Assembly (NCBI GenBank): GCA_963576725.1
Contig: OY755240.1
Coordinates: forward strand, 65,560,412-65,624,411
Length of the DNA: 64,000 nucleotides
From: Azorinus chamasolen
Taxonomy: Eukaryota > Mollusca > Bivalvia > Cardiida > Solecurtidae
Direction: 5' to 3'
Shown here: one piece after another, positions 1-11,439 of the stretch
Layout of the letters: each line of letters starts with the position of its first letter
Numbering within the stretch: the first letter of the stretch is position 1
The notes under the pieces: generated by a model
Told to the model about the DNA's origin: nothing
Databases searched by the model: none
What the model saw: the letters and a program-made list of their open reading frames with translations, nothing else
Made by a program: the position numbers and the translations under genes

Positions 1-50
1 CAATTATCGTCTGCTTCAATTCCTAAAATAAATATTCTCTCATTGCTTTT

Positions 51-1434
51 TAGCTCACCTGAGCCAAAGGCTCAGGATGAGCTATTGTGACCGCTATTTG
101 TTCGTCGTCCGGCGTCCGGCCACATTTTCAAACGACATCTCCTCTGAAACTGCTGACCCGATTTTAACCAAATTTTGTCAGAAGCATCATTGGCTAGGGG
201 GAACGAAATGTTGTTCACATTATGACCCCTGGGCCAAAAATGGCCCAGCCCAAGGGCTTATCAGTTTTTCATAGGAAAATTTTAAAAAATCTTCTTCTCT
301 GAAACTGTAAGGCCTAGACCTTTGATATATAGTATGTAGCATGATCTTATGGTCCTCTACGAAAATTGTACAAATTATGACCCCCGGGCCAAAAATGGCC
401 CCGCCCAAGGGCTTATCAGTTTTTCATAGGAATTTTTTTAAAAATCTTCTTCTCTGAAACTGTAAGGCCTAGACCTTTGATATTTGGTATGTTGCATGAT
501 CTAATGGTCCTCTACAAAAATTGTTCAAATTATGACCCCTGGGCCAAAAATGGCCCCGCCCAAGGGCTTATCAGTTTTTCATAGGAAAATTTTAAAAAAT
601 CTTCTTCTCTGAAACTGTAAGGCCTAGACCTTTGATATTTAGTATGTAGCATGATCTTATGATCCTCTACGAAAATTGTTCAAATTATGACCCCCGGGCC
701 AAAAATGGCCCCGCCCAAGGGCTTATCAGTTTTTCATAGGAAATTTTTTAAAAATCTTCTTCTCTGAAATTGTAAGGCCTAGACCTTTGATATTTGGTAT
801 GTTGCATGATCTAATGGTCCTCTACAAAAATTGTTCAAATTATGACCCCCGGGCCAAAAATGGCCCCGCCCAAGGGCTTATCAGTTTTTCATAGGAAATT
901 TTTTAAAAATCTTCTTCTCTGAAACTGTAAGGCCTAGACCTTTGATATTTGGTATGTTGCATGATCTAATGGTCCTCTACAAAAATTGTTCAAATTATGA
1001 CCCCTGGGCCAAAAATGGTCCCGTCCAAGGGCTTATCAGTTTTTCATAGGAAACTCTTTAAAAATCTTCTTCTCTGAAACTGTAAGGCCTAGACCTTTGA
1101 TATTTAGTATGTAGCATGATCTTATAGTCCTCTACAAAAATCGTTCAAATTATGACCCCCAGGCCTAGACCTTTGATATTTGGTATGTAGCTTTGGCTTG
1201 TGGTCCTCTGCCAAGATTGTTCAACTTACGACCATGACCTCTGGGCGAAACTTGGCCCTGGCTTATCAGTTTTCATGGGAAAACTATATCATTTTTCTCT
1301 GAAACCATAAGGCTTAGACCTTTAATTAATGGCATACTGCTTTGCCTTGTGGTTCTCTACCAATGTTGTACAAATGATGGCCCCGTCCCTAGGGTATCTC
1401 AGGTGAGCGCTTCAGGGCCTCATTGCCCTCTTGT
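51..1434. mobile_element. Non-autonomous element with inverted ends and a 155-bp tandem core
   Basis: The left end TAGCTCACCTGAGC (51-64) is matched in inverted form by CTCAGGTGAGC near 1399-1409. Between them is a direct tandem repeat with an exact 155-bp period: the landmark CAGTTTTTCATAGG begins at 262, 417, 572, 727, 882 and 1037, and decays after about 1160. Each unit carries the phrases GGGCCAAAAATGGC and AAGGGCTTATCAG. No transposase frame is visible; short open frames here are repeat by-products. From general knowledge such elements are common in bivalves. The family is not named here. A related copy lies in reverse orientation near 58950-59336. Confidence 0.75.
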
Positions 1435-1476
1435 TACAAACATGGTTAAAGTTTCAAACAGTTTAGATAGATATTG

Positions 1477-1614
1477 TCGATAAGGTTTGACCTGGCACTG
1501 CATGGATATTCGGCCCTTTTCCGTAAGCTTTTTTTATCCTTCCGAACACACACGTGAAACATGCGTCACTATCACAATTTTTCATCGACGAGTGCCAGTT
1601 CAAACCTTACCGAT
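1477..1614. mobile_element. 138-bp MITE with about 24-bp terminal inverted repeats
   Basis: The left arm at 1477-1500 (TCGATAAGGTTTGACCTGGC at its start) is matched by an inverted right arm at 1591-1614 ending in TTCAAACCTTACCGATA. The interior is unrelated and non-coding. Confidence 0.65.
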
Positions 1615-1639
1615 AATAGATAGATTTATTTCAATATTA

Positions 1640-2060
1640 TGCAAGTAACGTCATGGTTACAATAGCAATACACTGAAAAACTTATAAACACTATGCTGAT
1701 TAAAGTAATGCATTATGCGGCGTCTCATCCGGATCCAAACTGTTTGCTTAGATAATCACGTTTTTGCCACTAGCGTTCAAAGAGTTAAATCTTAGCATGT
1801 TGGGGCGAATTAAGGTTAAACAGCCACTTACGCATGTCCAACGACGCATAAAGGGAATTAACCCTGGTCTCGCTAACCTAACTTTAGTCGCACTTGCAAA
1901 CATATTGAATCCAGATGAGACGCCGAGTTACTCGGCATCTCATCAGGATCCAAGCTGTTTGACACTTGATCAATACTTTCTGACAAGCGTGTGCCACGAT
2001 ACTTGATCATTAGTTTCTTAAAAGCTTGAGTGAATTGCAAGTAGTAAAATTGCGCCAAAT
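1640..2060. repeat. Two degraded family C palindromic MITEs
   Basis: Two fragments carry the family C core: GGCGTCTCATCCGGATCC with AAACTGTTTGC near 1719-1749, and a more complete hairpin near 1900-1970 whose arms are ATCCAGATGAGACGCCGAG and its complement. Fully preserved relatives elsewhere in the window end in TTAA. No gene is seen. Confidence 0.5.
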
Positions 2061-2332
2061 CCGAATTTGTGCAGACGTTGTTTTTTCCACAGCGGGATAA
2101 AGGTGAAATGTCAACTGCTACAAGCAGTAGTACATGTGGTATTCGTATGGTGCCATAATTCAGAATTTATAACCTAATAATAGAGGTCTGGATAATATGT
2201 GTAAATTAAAACACTTTCAAGAATAACTCCTTTATTTCTCCACCAAACCGTATCTTGTGACCACTCTTTAGAATCGTCTCGACGATTTTACTATTTGAAT
2301 ACGCTGCTACAGCTGTAACGCACGTTTATCTG

Positions 2333-2584
2333 TTAACTCTTTTGGCGCCAAATTTAAAAGTGTCGTCTGCAATAATAATTTCATATTAAATATAATTCTT
2401 AACTAAATAATAAAGGTATATTAGTAGAATAAATTGTTTCTAAAAACCTGTATGCTTGAGCTGAAATAATACAGAAAACAGTGTAGTCCCAGGTCAGATG
2501 CCGCCTTGAAAAGGCGGCATCTGAGCTGGGGACTGCACTGTTTTCAATGGTGCCAACAGGCGACATTGGCGCCGAACGAGTTAA
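2333..2584. mobile_element. Family D TTAA-ended palindromic MITE
   Basis: TTAACTCTTTTGGCGCC at the left and GGCGCCGAACGAGTTAA at the right form near-symmetric ends flanked by TTAA. An internal hairpin near 2490-2535 has arms around AGATGCCGCCTTG / CAAGGCGGCATCT. Related copies are at 13728-13959, 32185-32422 and 41142-41367. It is non-coding. Confidence 0.65.
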
Positions 2585-2589
2585 TCAAA

Positions 2590-3238
2590 TAAGCAACATC
2601 CACTTAGATGTGGTGGTGAGGTCTTGTATCTACACAAATATCACACATCATATGGATATTTGTCGGATTTGTAGCTTTTAAAACACTGAAGATAATTTCA
2701 TTATTTTATTATCCCGTTCACCGGCCATCAATATCTGTTGCCTTTCTGACCGAAGGTAGTCCAATTTCTCAAATTGTCAGACCAGCTCTATCTTTGACGA
2801 ACACGACACTAGTTACTTTCAAGAGAGTTGCATGTAGAATGATCTTGGATAAACTGATGTGTAGTAACGTGACAAAATGTCGCCGAACGGTTAGTGAAAG
2901 AGACGCATATGTCCACAGGGCTTCTAACCCAACTCCCTTCTTCTTCTTCTGTTAATGTACAGATCCCACTCTGGGGCAATGTCGTACATGGTATATTTAC
3001 AAGGCTGCCTGTGCACATTATGTTTATATTATGTTTATTGGTTTTGTGTTTAGTGTATCAGAGGTATAGATAAGATTCGCAAATTAAAACATTTTCAAGA
3101 ATAACTGCTTTATTTGTCCACCAAACCCTATACTTTGACCACTCTTTAGAATCGTCTCGAAGAGGGTTTGGTGGAGAAATTAATATTTAATATTTGATTA
3201 CGTACCTTTATCTGTTGCTCTGCGTATGCTATGTGAAG
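2590..3238. repeat. Intergenic stretch with a family H inverted-repeat fragment
   Basis: About 3080-3180 holds family H: a left arm with CCACCAAACCCTATAC and GACCACTCTTTAGAATCGTC, and a shortened right arm with GGGTTTGGTGGAGAAAT. Related copies are near 7270, 9420, 14960, 32990 and 38455. The rest of the interval shows no gene I can support. Confidence 0.4.
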
Positions 3239-3446
3239 TACAGTAAAACCTCTCTATAACGGCCAATAAATTGTGTTAATTAGTCGGTATTTAGGGCAGG
3301 TGGTTGCTTAAAGCAAGCTGAAAGTAAAACAGACCGTTCTTAGAGGCGCGGTCTGTTTTACTTTCATCTTTCGTTAAGCAACCACCTGCCTTTAACACAA
3401 AATTCTTGATGTAATTTAGTGGCCGTTATAGAGAGGTTTTATTGTA
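3239..3446. mobile_element. Family F palindromic MITE with TACAGT ends
   Basis: It starts TACAGTAAAACCTCTCTA and ends with the complement GAGAGGTTTTATTGTA. Inside is a long hairpin whose arms contain GGCAGGTGGTTGCTTAA-like and AGCAACCACCTGCC-like sequence around a GGAGC-type loop. Ends reading TACAGT...ACTGTA fit pogo/Tc1-type transposons, which insert at TA; the assignment rests on end similarity only. More than fifteen related copies lie in the window. Confidence 0.6.
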
Positions 3447-3674
3447 CTTTGCACACGCATTTCATCTCAATGCCTGTGTTCGTCTCTGGGCAAGTAGTGC
3501 CCAAGTCTCGCACACATACAAAAGTTGGACACAACCAGAGATACTTGAAATATAAGTACTCGCGACCTACATATTTACATGGTTGGAATATGCATTGTAC
3601 TTCACAGTGCACTTGTTTGGTGCACACGCTAACCGTTTACTCCATCTATATTCATGTCAGACATAATGACTGTA

Positions 3675-3920
3675 TTAACCCTCTCCCGGTTCTATGTTTA
3701 TTCCAAATTTTAACACCTACTGAATATTAATGGACAAAATAGTTATAATGAAATAAGGAAGGTGGACTATTGTAGTCATTTTAGAAAATAAAGAAATATA
3801 TCTATCAAATTCCATTAGCAAACAGCAGACCCTGATCAGACGGCTCCTCTAGGAGCCGTCTGATCTGGGTCTACTCTGTCTGCAAATGCGTGAAAAGGCG
3901 TCTATAAAGTAAAGGGTTAA
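3675..3920. mobile_element. Family A TTAA-ended palindromic MITE, near full length
   Basis: It is bounded by TTAACCCTCTCCC and AAAGGGTTAA. An asymmetric left body of about 140 bp is followed by a hairpin near 3823-3880 built on GACCCTGATCAGACGG and CCGTCTGATCTGGGTC. It is the reference copy here for the most abundant family. TTAA duplication with CCCTTT ends suggests piggyBac-type mobilisation. Confidence 0.7.
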
Positions 3921-4121
3921 TAACAATGAGCTGAATTTTATGACGGCAACTTGAAAAGGGATTTTTTTATTTATAGCTGAAACTGTAGAAATAGATCTAT
4001 GCTATTTCATAAGTAAATATAGCAGACACTGACACTTGAGCTCTACCCTATCTGCAAACGTGCCAAAAGACGGCATCTCTATGGAGTAAAGGGTAAATTG
4101 TTTCGTAGTCACAGCATTACT

Positions 4122-4349
4122 TTAACTCATTCTCCCCTAGGCTATTTTTAGACCCAACCTCTTTGAAGTAATCTACCGAAAAGGAGCATTAACTATAGAA
4201 AAAGGAGAATTTTAGAAGTGTGTAGTTTTGAAACTATTTTGATAAATAGAGCATTTGCTCCTGTGGAGCAAATGCTCCATTTATCACAATGGTTTCAGAA
4301 AGTGACTTACAGAGGCGACAAAATGCGTCACTAGGAGGGAATGTGTTAA
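4122..4349. mobile_element. Family B TTAA-ended palindromic MITE
   Basis: TTAACTCATTCTCCC to GGAGGGAATGTGTTAA, with an internal hairpin near 4245-4290 built on ATAAATAGAGCATTTGCTCC and its complement. Family B bodies carry the phrase ACCGAAAAGGAGCATTAACT. A family A hairpin follows at about 4400-4475. Confidence 0.7.
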
Positions 4350-4479
4350 AGGCTTACAGAAAAAAATCCTTATTAATCCGTTTTTTCATTGATACAGCTT
4401 TGCATACAGAGAAGACCCTGATCAGACGGCTCTCTATGGAGCCGTCTGATCAGGGTCTGCTCTGTGTGCTTATGGAATT

Positions 4480-5384
4480 ATATATATCTGATTCTACAGT
4501 TTTGCGTTCATGTGCCATTGTTACGATTCAGCTATTTAATGTTCTTGATGTCGTTATTTCCTATATGAATATCCATGAAGTAAATCATAAATGGTTAATT
4601 ACAAATTATGCCTGCCTAAATACCAAATGTTTCGGCGTCTATATCAAGCAAATATATCATGGAAATTAGCATTAAAGACACGTAATGTGTGGTTTAATTA
4701 CCATGGCTTCATTAGTAACGCAATAAATTGTGGAAATTAATGAACCGTTTATACATTATTAATGCATAGAGTCTAAACACCAGAGTTGCGGTGAAATATG
4801 GGTTTCCTTTTGTGCCCTTTCGTGAAATATCCCTGTCCTTTGATTTGAATGAACTTTCCACCCGTTCGTTGCTGACTCTCTGCATTTTGGTCCACGTGAT
4901 GAATTATTCCATAATAATGTAGATTTAAAATGACAAACTTGCACTAAAAAATAATAGTGCAAAATTCAAAGGACTCCCAGAAAAAAAAAACTTTTGAAAT
5001 TCCTAATCGTTTGTAGAAACAGACCAGGGGTCGAAAACTGTACCATAGACTTGAATTCAAAGCAAGCTATTATTGCATATGTAGCAAAGAATGCAACATT
5101 TCATCTGTAATAAATTGAGTTATAAATACTCTAACTGCAAGCTATTCGTTGGTAATTAGTCAGTGCAGCCAATTAGACGCTATTGTTGAGTATATTATTG
5201 TTTTTTAATTTGGCAACAGAGACCACTAAATTCCGGACTGGATCAGCGACCACTAATGCAACTTGTATAACAACCATTCAGGCGACATTTAACTATTATT
5301 GCACGCCAAAGGCCTGTCTAACCCCGAACCCAAAAGCTTATACAGTAATACATCGATTTTTCGAAATTTTGGTGTAGAAGAATT
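4480..5384. other. No recognisable gene or repeat family
   Basis: AT-rich sequence without splice-flanked coding-like stretches, tandem repetition or inverted ends that I can support. A 126-codon open frame at 4289-4669 runs through the two neighbouring MITE hairpins and is not taken as a gene. Confidence 0.4.
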
Positions 5385-5470
5385 TAGACCCTTTTAGGAA
5401 GGTGGCAGCTTAATTCAGGGTGAAAGTCATGACTTTTACTCTGCATTAAGCTGCCACCTGTGATACAGAT
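5385..5470. repeat. Family F hairpin core
   Basis: Inverted arms AAGGTGGCAGCTTAA and TTAAGCTGCCACCTG flank GGTGAAAGTCATGAC and its complement. The outer TACAGT ends are not recognisable, so this is a truncated copy. Confidence 0.5.
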
Positions 5471-5609
5471 ACCGATACGCATTTTATTGTTCGAATAATC
5501 GATATTTCACTGCATAACCTTTTATTACACGAATATTCATAAAAAAAAGTAAAGTACCTAGTTATAGTCTACTTTCAGTCCGAATGACCGTTCAGCCGAC
5601 TGTACATTT

Positions 5610-5850
5610 ACTCCCCTGATCATTGAGTCATTGGCCTACAATATTGAGCACTGCTAACATATGGCGCAATCATGCAGCCGCAGTACCGGCGAATGACCCT
5701 TACAGGTACCCATTTAACCCCTGGGTGGAGAGTATATGCGGGTGGGAGACACGGAAAAGCGTCCCTGAAATTTCCGGGTGGGACCGGGATTTGAACCCCG
5801 GACCTCCGGACTGACAGTCAAGCGCGTTACCACTAGACCACCGCCACCTA
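5610..5850 (-). mobile_element. tRNA-Asp-derived SINE, reverse orientation
   Basis: Read on the minus strand from 5848, the head has a polymerase III A box (TGGTCTAGTGG, 5840-5830) and B box (GGTTCAAATCC, 5797-5787) at tRNA spacing. An anticodon-like loop CTGTCAG gives GTC (Asp). Only about five acceptor pairs form and the anticodon stem has a mismatch, so it is not a functional tRNA. A non-tRNA body of about 160 bp follows, down to roughly 5610. It resembles widespread invertebrate tRNA SINEs; the exact family is not assigned and the 3' boundary is approximate. Confidence 0.7.
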
Positions 5851-5859
5851 CATATTCAT

Positions 5860-6150
5860 GCAAGACTCAATTCATGCAAGGCTCCTACAGGAGCTTTCTG
5901 CATTGCTTTTGACCTGCATTAAGCTACCACCTGCCTTACAGACCCATCAATAGACATCTTCTTATGACTGCTAAAGACATGCTCTACTGTAGAGAAAAGT
6001 CTCGATAATACGACCATTTACTCGAAGTCTAATTTTGGATTTTTATAACATATGGAGCTTAATGCAGGACAAAAGTGATATAAAAAGGTCTTATAGGAGC
6101 TTTTTGTATCACTTTTGTCCTGTATTAAGCAGCCACCTGCTTTTACAGAC
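5860..6150. repeat. Two further family F hairpin fragments
   Basis: Fragments near 5880-5940 and 6055-6150 carry AGCTCCTATAGG-like loops and TTAAGC...CACCTGC arms of family F. The second is a good hairpin built on GGACAAAAGTGATA and its complement. Neither has complete outer ends. Confidence 0.5.
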
Positions 6151-6269
6151 TCATGTTTTTATAAATCACGTGGTCGCTTTAGAGTGATTCTTCTGTGTTA
6201 ATATATTTAATTCTCGTATTAAAGTCGTGAAATACGGAAACGTATTACAATGAAAAACAGTAGAGAATC

Positions 6270-6480
6270 AGGGTCCATGCTTATAAAACTTTTAGTTGAG
6301 TCTGAGTTCGTTCTCAAGTTTTTGATTGGTCAGATTTGAGCCTTTGGCTCAAATCTGACCAATCAAAAGCTTAAGAACTCAAATCTGACCAATCAAAAGC
6401 TTAAGAACTCAAATCTGACCAATCAAAAGTTTGAGAACGAACTCAGACTCAACTAAAAAGCTTTATAAGCATGGACCCTG
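6270..6480. repeat. Family G long inverted repeat with internal triplication
   Basis: Outer arms CCATGCTTATAAA and TTATAAGCATGGACCC enclose AGTTGAGTCTGAGTTCGTTC and its complement. The right arm contains a 30-bp phrase beginning CAAATCTGACCAATCAAAAG three times in tandem (about 6352-6440). Family G recurs near 14380, 15790, 16250, 26055, 39510, 47095, 48570, 50450 and 53105. Confidence 0.65.
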
Positions 6481-7001
6481 ATATGTAACATAATTTAACG
6501 GACTAGATCGGAACTGTCTGATCTGGGTCTACACTATCTGAAAAAAAAGCGGAGTATTAAGTAAAGGGATGGCCGCATAAAGGTTGCACCTACTCAAATT
6601 CACCCTTTGCGTTTCTGAGAGTAACACTGCAAGTTACTTGATGTACTTTAGGAACCGAGTTCAAGTGTACCGCGTCAGTAACAGCTTTGAAATGTAATGG
6701 GTCTGATAATTATTTACCAAGAATCGCATGAAACGTACAAAACCTGTTCATTGCAAAAATGAATTGATGGAGACGATTTTTCACGCCTTTGAAACAGAGT
6801 AGAACCAGATGAGGCGACTCCTGTAGGAACCGTCTGATCAAGGGTTGTGCTGTTTGCTTATGAAATCATATAGATCTGACTCATATCGTATCTGTCATGG
6901 CCAAACCTTTCTGTGTTGATATACATATACTATTACAACAATCAATTAATACCAATGGTGCCATTATTTCTAACAAAACTATTCATGAGGTAAATGTTAA
7001 T

Positions 7002-7251
7002 TTAACCCTTCGCTTGCTGAATTTTAAAATACATTTCTCCTTCTTTACCCATGCCCTGTTGTATAATTACATATATCTTCACTGTGTACAAGTATTTCTC
7101 TGTGCAATCACTGCCGTGGAGTGCACTGGTTGCACAATCAACTTGTAAATAGTGAAGATCCTGATGAGACAGCTCCTGCAGGAGCTGTCTCATCTGGGTC
7201 TTCACTATTTACAGGTACGTATATTGACGTGAATAGCAAGCGAAGGGTTAA
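7002..7251 (+). mobile_element. Family E TTAA-ended palindromic MITE, full length
   Basis: TTAACCCTTCGCTTGCTGAA to AGCGAAGGGTTAA, 250 bp. The hairpin near 7140-7215 is built on GATGAGACAGCTCCTGCAGG and its complement. Full-length relatives are at 27607-27855, 41923-42172 and (reverse) 61411-61657, and one is cut by the window end at 63976. High similarity between copies suggests recent activity. Confidence 0.75.
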
Positions 7252-7439
7252 TATCTGTCCCAGAGCAACAGATAAACATGCGTACCAAAATCTTTAGGAT
7301 CGTCTCTTCATGACGATTTTAAACAGTGGTTACATAAGGTTTGATGGAGAAATGAAGAGAGATACATAGAGATAAAACTTCCATTTTATGCAGCGGAAAA
7401 GTTAATGTAAATGTACAGATATCACAATTCTCTCTATAT

Positions 7440-9290
7440 AGAGAGATATATTGGTTACTGATATCTTCAGAGAAAATGCTCTCTCATATTTAATGTTTTC
7501 CATGATGTTTCCAAGCATTTAGACAGATGTTTACTACTGCATTCCTTTGTCCACAGAGAAAATATTTCCATGTGTCTAGAGAAATAATACTGATAATGAT
7601 ATCCGGTGTCTACAAAGATAATGTTTCCAACCATCTACAGAGACAATGTTAGCAGGTGTTTTCAGAATTAATGCTTCTTTGTGTCTACTAAGACAATGGT
7701 ATCATTTAACTAAAGAGATGATGTTTCTAAGTGGCTACAGAGATAATACATCACTGTGTCTGCACAAATAATGTTATCCTGCAAAGATAATATTTCCATG
7801 TGTCTATAGAGACAATGTTTCCATGTGTCTACAAAGATAATGTTTTCATCTGTCTATATAGAGACACTGCTATCATGTGTCTACAAAGACAGTTGCCATG
7901 TGTCAATAGAGACAGTGCTGTAATGTGTTTACAAAGACAATGTCATTGTGTGTCTACAAAGGCAATGTTTCCACCTGTCTACAGAGTATACAGAGTCTAC
8001 ATGTGTCAACAGAGATACATGTAATATTTCTACAGAGATAGTATGTCCCTGTGTCTACAGAGTGTCTACAGTGATACTGTTTCTCTGTTTCTAAATAGTA
8101 TTTTTCATAGTTCCTGCAGAGATAATGTTTGCTAGTTCCTACATTGATATTTTCATAGTACCTACAGAGATAACTTTCCATAGCTCAGAGATAATATTTC
8201 ATAGTTCCTGTAGAGATATTTTTCATAGTTCCTACATAGATATTTAGAGATAATGTTTCATAGTTCCTGTAGAGATAATGTTTGCTAGTTCATACAGAGA
8301 TATTTTTTCATAGTTCCTATAGAGATTTATTTTCATTTTTCATAATTTCTGCAGAGATATTATTTTCATTTTTCATAGTTCCTAATAGATATTGTTCATA
8401 GTTCCTGTAGAGATAATGTTACCGTTACCCGAATGGTTATCTTTTCACTTATATACAAACTAAGTACATGTATGTCTCTATCCAGATATAAAACTCCACT
8501 GCAAGTACAGATATCGATTCTATACATGCATATTGACGATGTATCCCAGCATCTACATAGATACATAGATAATCATTCCCTTTATCTACAGAAACTACAT
8601 TTCCTCATTATTACAGAAATGATGTTTCCTTTTTGTTTACAGATATATTGTTTTCCCGTTTCTACAGGAATGGCGTTTCGGGTGTCTACATAATGTTTCT
8701 CTGTCTCTGCAGATATATGTCCCTGCATTTACAGCGATTAGTCCAGCCCTTCTTAGACTTGTTTTAGACACATTCCCTCATAGACTATTTTTAGACCCAA
8801 CCACTTTTAATAAATCTACCGAAAAGGAGCATTTACTAGAGAAATATAATATTTTAGAGTTGTGTAGTTTTGAAACCATTGTGAGAAACACAACATATTT
8901 ATCACAATGGTTTCAAAATTACTAGTACATATACACCAAGAGCGTCAGTTGAATGGAATGGTTTAATGTGTCTTAAAATCTACAATAATATGTTCGCCTT
9001 TTCCAATTCCTCAACAGATATTTCCTTCTCTCTACATATATGTTCCCCCCCTGTATCTGAAGAGATACTATTTCCTGTCTCTACAGAGATAATGCTTTCT
9101 TGAATCTACAGAGATAACATTTTTGTTTGTCTACAGAAATGATGTTTCCCAGTGTTTACAGAAATAATAGTTTCCTGTACATACTGATATGATGCTGTAC
9201 AGTGTCTACAAGGACATGTTTCCATACGTCTACTGAGGTACGTATCTGCATGATGCTTCCATGTGTATACAGAGATAATATTCCCCTGAA
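7440..9290. repeat. Degenerate minisatellite, unit about 30-36 bp, split by a MITE
   Basis: The phrase TACAGAGATAATGTTTCC, with variants, recurs dozens of times from about 7440 to 8735 and again from about 9010 to 9290. The copies are poorly homogenised, so the array looks old. A family B MITE at about 8760-8966 interrupts it. Small open frames here follow the repeat and are not genes. Confidence 0.65.
8760..8966. mobile_element. Family B MITE inside the minisatellite
   Basis: The right end GGAATGGTTTAA and the body phrase ACCGAAAAGGAGCATTTACT are typical of family B. The left end is diverged and the hairpin loop is eroded compared with the copy at 4122-4349. Confidence 0.55.
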
Positions 9291-9292
9291 AC

Positions 9293-9643
9293 TACAGTTC
9301 TCCCTCTCTATAACGACACCGATTGTATGTTTGTTCAGAGGGAGTTGTTATAGGGAGGGAAAATCAAACATAATTATCTTGTTTGCAGATCCCCAGATAA
9401 TGTGTATTTCGAGAACTAAAACCGTTATGCCTCAATCAAACCCTATGTTATGACCACTCTTTAGAATCGTCACAAAGTGACGATTCTGAAGAGTGGTCAC
9501 AACATAGGGTTTGATGGAGGCACAAAGAAATAACGATGGAAAAAAGTTGTTTCTGGAGCCTTGGTGTTTCGGAAACTTTGACATGCGTTGTTGTAAGGAG
9601 GGAATCGTTATTGAGAGGGCCGTTGTAGGGAGGGAGCACTGTA
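9293..9643. mobile_element. TACAGT-ended MITE containing a family H palindrome
   Basis: It begins TACAGTTCTCCCTCTCTATA and ends GGGAGGGAGCACTGTA. The terminal repeat also has an inner pair around TATAACGAC / GGCCGTTGTAGG. At about 9430-9525 sits a family H hairpin (CATCAAACCCTATGTTATGA and its complement). Pogo-type by its ends only. Confidence 0.6.
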
Positions 9644-9779
9644 CAAATATATTTCACCGTATCTACAGAAAGCAAGTAATATTTTGTAATATATTAAAAT
9701 GTTACCGTATATTTTCATGTAATGATTTTCACGAAGCAAATAATGACTTTATGAACATTTATATACTATATCTCATATA

Positions 9780-11225
9780 GACAAGCGATTTTTATCATGG
9801 CAGAAACTTGCAAACACTTTATAAAAGAAAACGAGCAGATACTTACCAGCAAACTCCTACAGAAGCTGTCTGATCTGGGTCTATTCTGTTTGCAAATGCG
9901 TAATTATCCGTCATTATTGGGCAAAGAGATTTTGAATACCGCTTTTGATTTAACGTTTTCAAATGCCGCTTGAATATTCATGCCAGAAAAAATGATTTTA
10001 TGAATATTTATCAGCTGCATTTTCTAATGGCATTATGAATAAGGGACTTTTTACTACAGTAAAACCTCTCTGTAACGGCCACTAAATTGTGTTGATTATT
10101 TAGTATTTAGGGCGGGTGGCCGCTTAAAGCAAGGTGAAAGTAAAACAGAATGCTTCTTATAGGAACATTCTGTTTTACTTTCACCTTGCTTTAAGCAGCC
10201 ACCTGCCTTTAATACAAAATACTTGATGTAATTTAGTGGCCGTTATTGAGAGGTTTTATTGTATGACAGAAATTCTAGAATTAGATCAATTTTACATCAT
10301 AAGCAAACATGAAACCCATATCAGACGGCTCCTGTAGGGTCTGCTATGTTTGCAAATGCATGAAATGGTGTTTCTATCAGGTAAAGGGTAAAACCAGTCG
10401 GGGAACATTATTTGCTAAATCATGTAAAAACAATGCCATGCTATAGAGTTATGGTTCATTGTAATGGCTGTAAATACTAAAGAGTTTTTATGTGAGCAAG
10501 AATGAATAAGTACGTGGCATTTGGTAGCAGACGATAATTGTCCTTTGACGATAGTTGGAGCCTTCGTGTGATTAGTGAACGGCATTCAGAGCAAATTAAG
10601 TAATTCTATAATTTATAAATGTTACCATAGATGGAAATGTTGTAGCTGTAGTAATTATTCCAATATTCTGGACCAATTAGCGATGATTTCGCGCTGTTTG
10701 GACCAAGATGAGACGCCGAGTCACTCGGAACACAACCAACTGTGAGAATTTTAGCAGAAAACATTTTTGCAGATGAAAATTACTGAGTTTTTTTTTTAGA
10801 GTTCATTCATTTTGTGACTAATAACTGCCATCTGCTGCATAGCTAGGAGCATAAACATTTGTGTAAAAATGTATAAACATCTAACTCTAGTAATATTATC
10901 CCTTTACCTGATAGGGTCATATTTTACGAATTTGCAAACAGAGTAGATCCAGATCAGACATCTCATGTAGGAGCTTCTGATCAGGCTCTACTCTATTTGC
11001 TTTAAACATTATTCAATAATATCTGCCCCATGGAAAAAATGCAGTTGTTCATAGTGCCATTATGAAAATCAGATAATAAATATTCATACATTCATTGACT
11101 CTTATGAATAATCATGTGGCTAAGAGTTGATGACTGCATTTGTGTTTGATCTGCATTGTTAGCAACTCGAAGGATCAGTGCAACACTGTTGTAAATGTAT
11201 CCTTTAACCCTTTACGTATAAGACA
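9780..11225. repeat. Chain of family A, C and F MITE copies, no gene
   Basis: A family F copy with good ends spans 10055-10263. Family A fragments are recognisable near 9830-9930, 10300-10395 and 10890-11005 by GCAAACAGAGTAGA-like and TGATCTGGGTCTA-like arms. A family C remnant lies near 10690-10735. Nothing here looks coding. Confidence 0.55.
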
Positions 11226-11437
11226 TACAGTAAAACCTCACTATAACGGCCACTATAACGGCCATGTTAATTATTTAGTATTTAGGGCAGGTGGCCGCTT
11301 AAAGCGAGATGAAAATAAAACAGAACGCTCCTATAGGAGCGTTCTGTTTTACTTTCATCTTGCTTTAAGCAGCCACCTGCCTTTAAAACAAAATACTTGA
11401 TGTTATTTAGTGGTCGTTATAGAGAGGTTTTACTGTA
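11226..11437. mobile_element. Family F MITE, full length
   Basis: TACAGTAAAACCTCACTATA to TATAGAGAGGTTTTACTGTA. A near-perfect internal hairpin is built on GAAAATAAAACAGAACGCTC and its complement. Confidence 0.65.
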
Positions 11438-11439
11438 CT

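Noticed and set aside
3300..3400. Hairpins resembling bacterial terminators or attenuators
   Set aside because: They are repeated palindromic cores of MITE families in a clearly eukaryotic, spliced genome; they are not terminators.
5777..5848. Functional tRNA-Asp gene on the minus strand
   Set aside because: Acceptor pairing is incomplete, the anticodon stem has a mismatch and a SINE body follows directly, so it is annotated as a SINE head.
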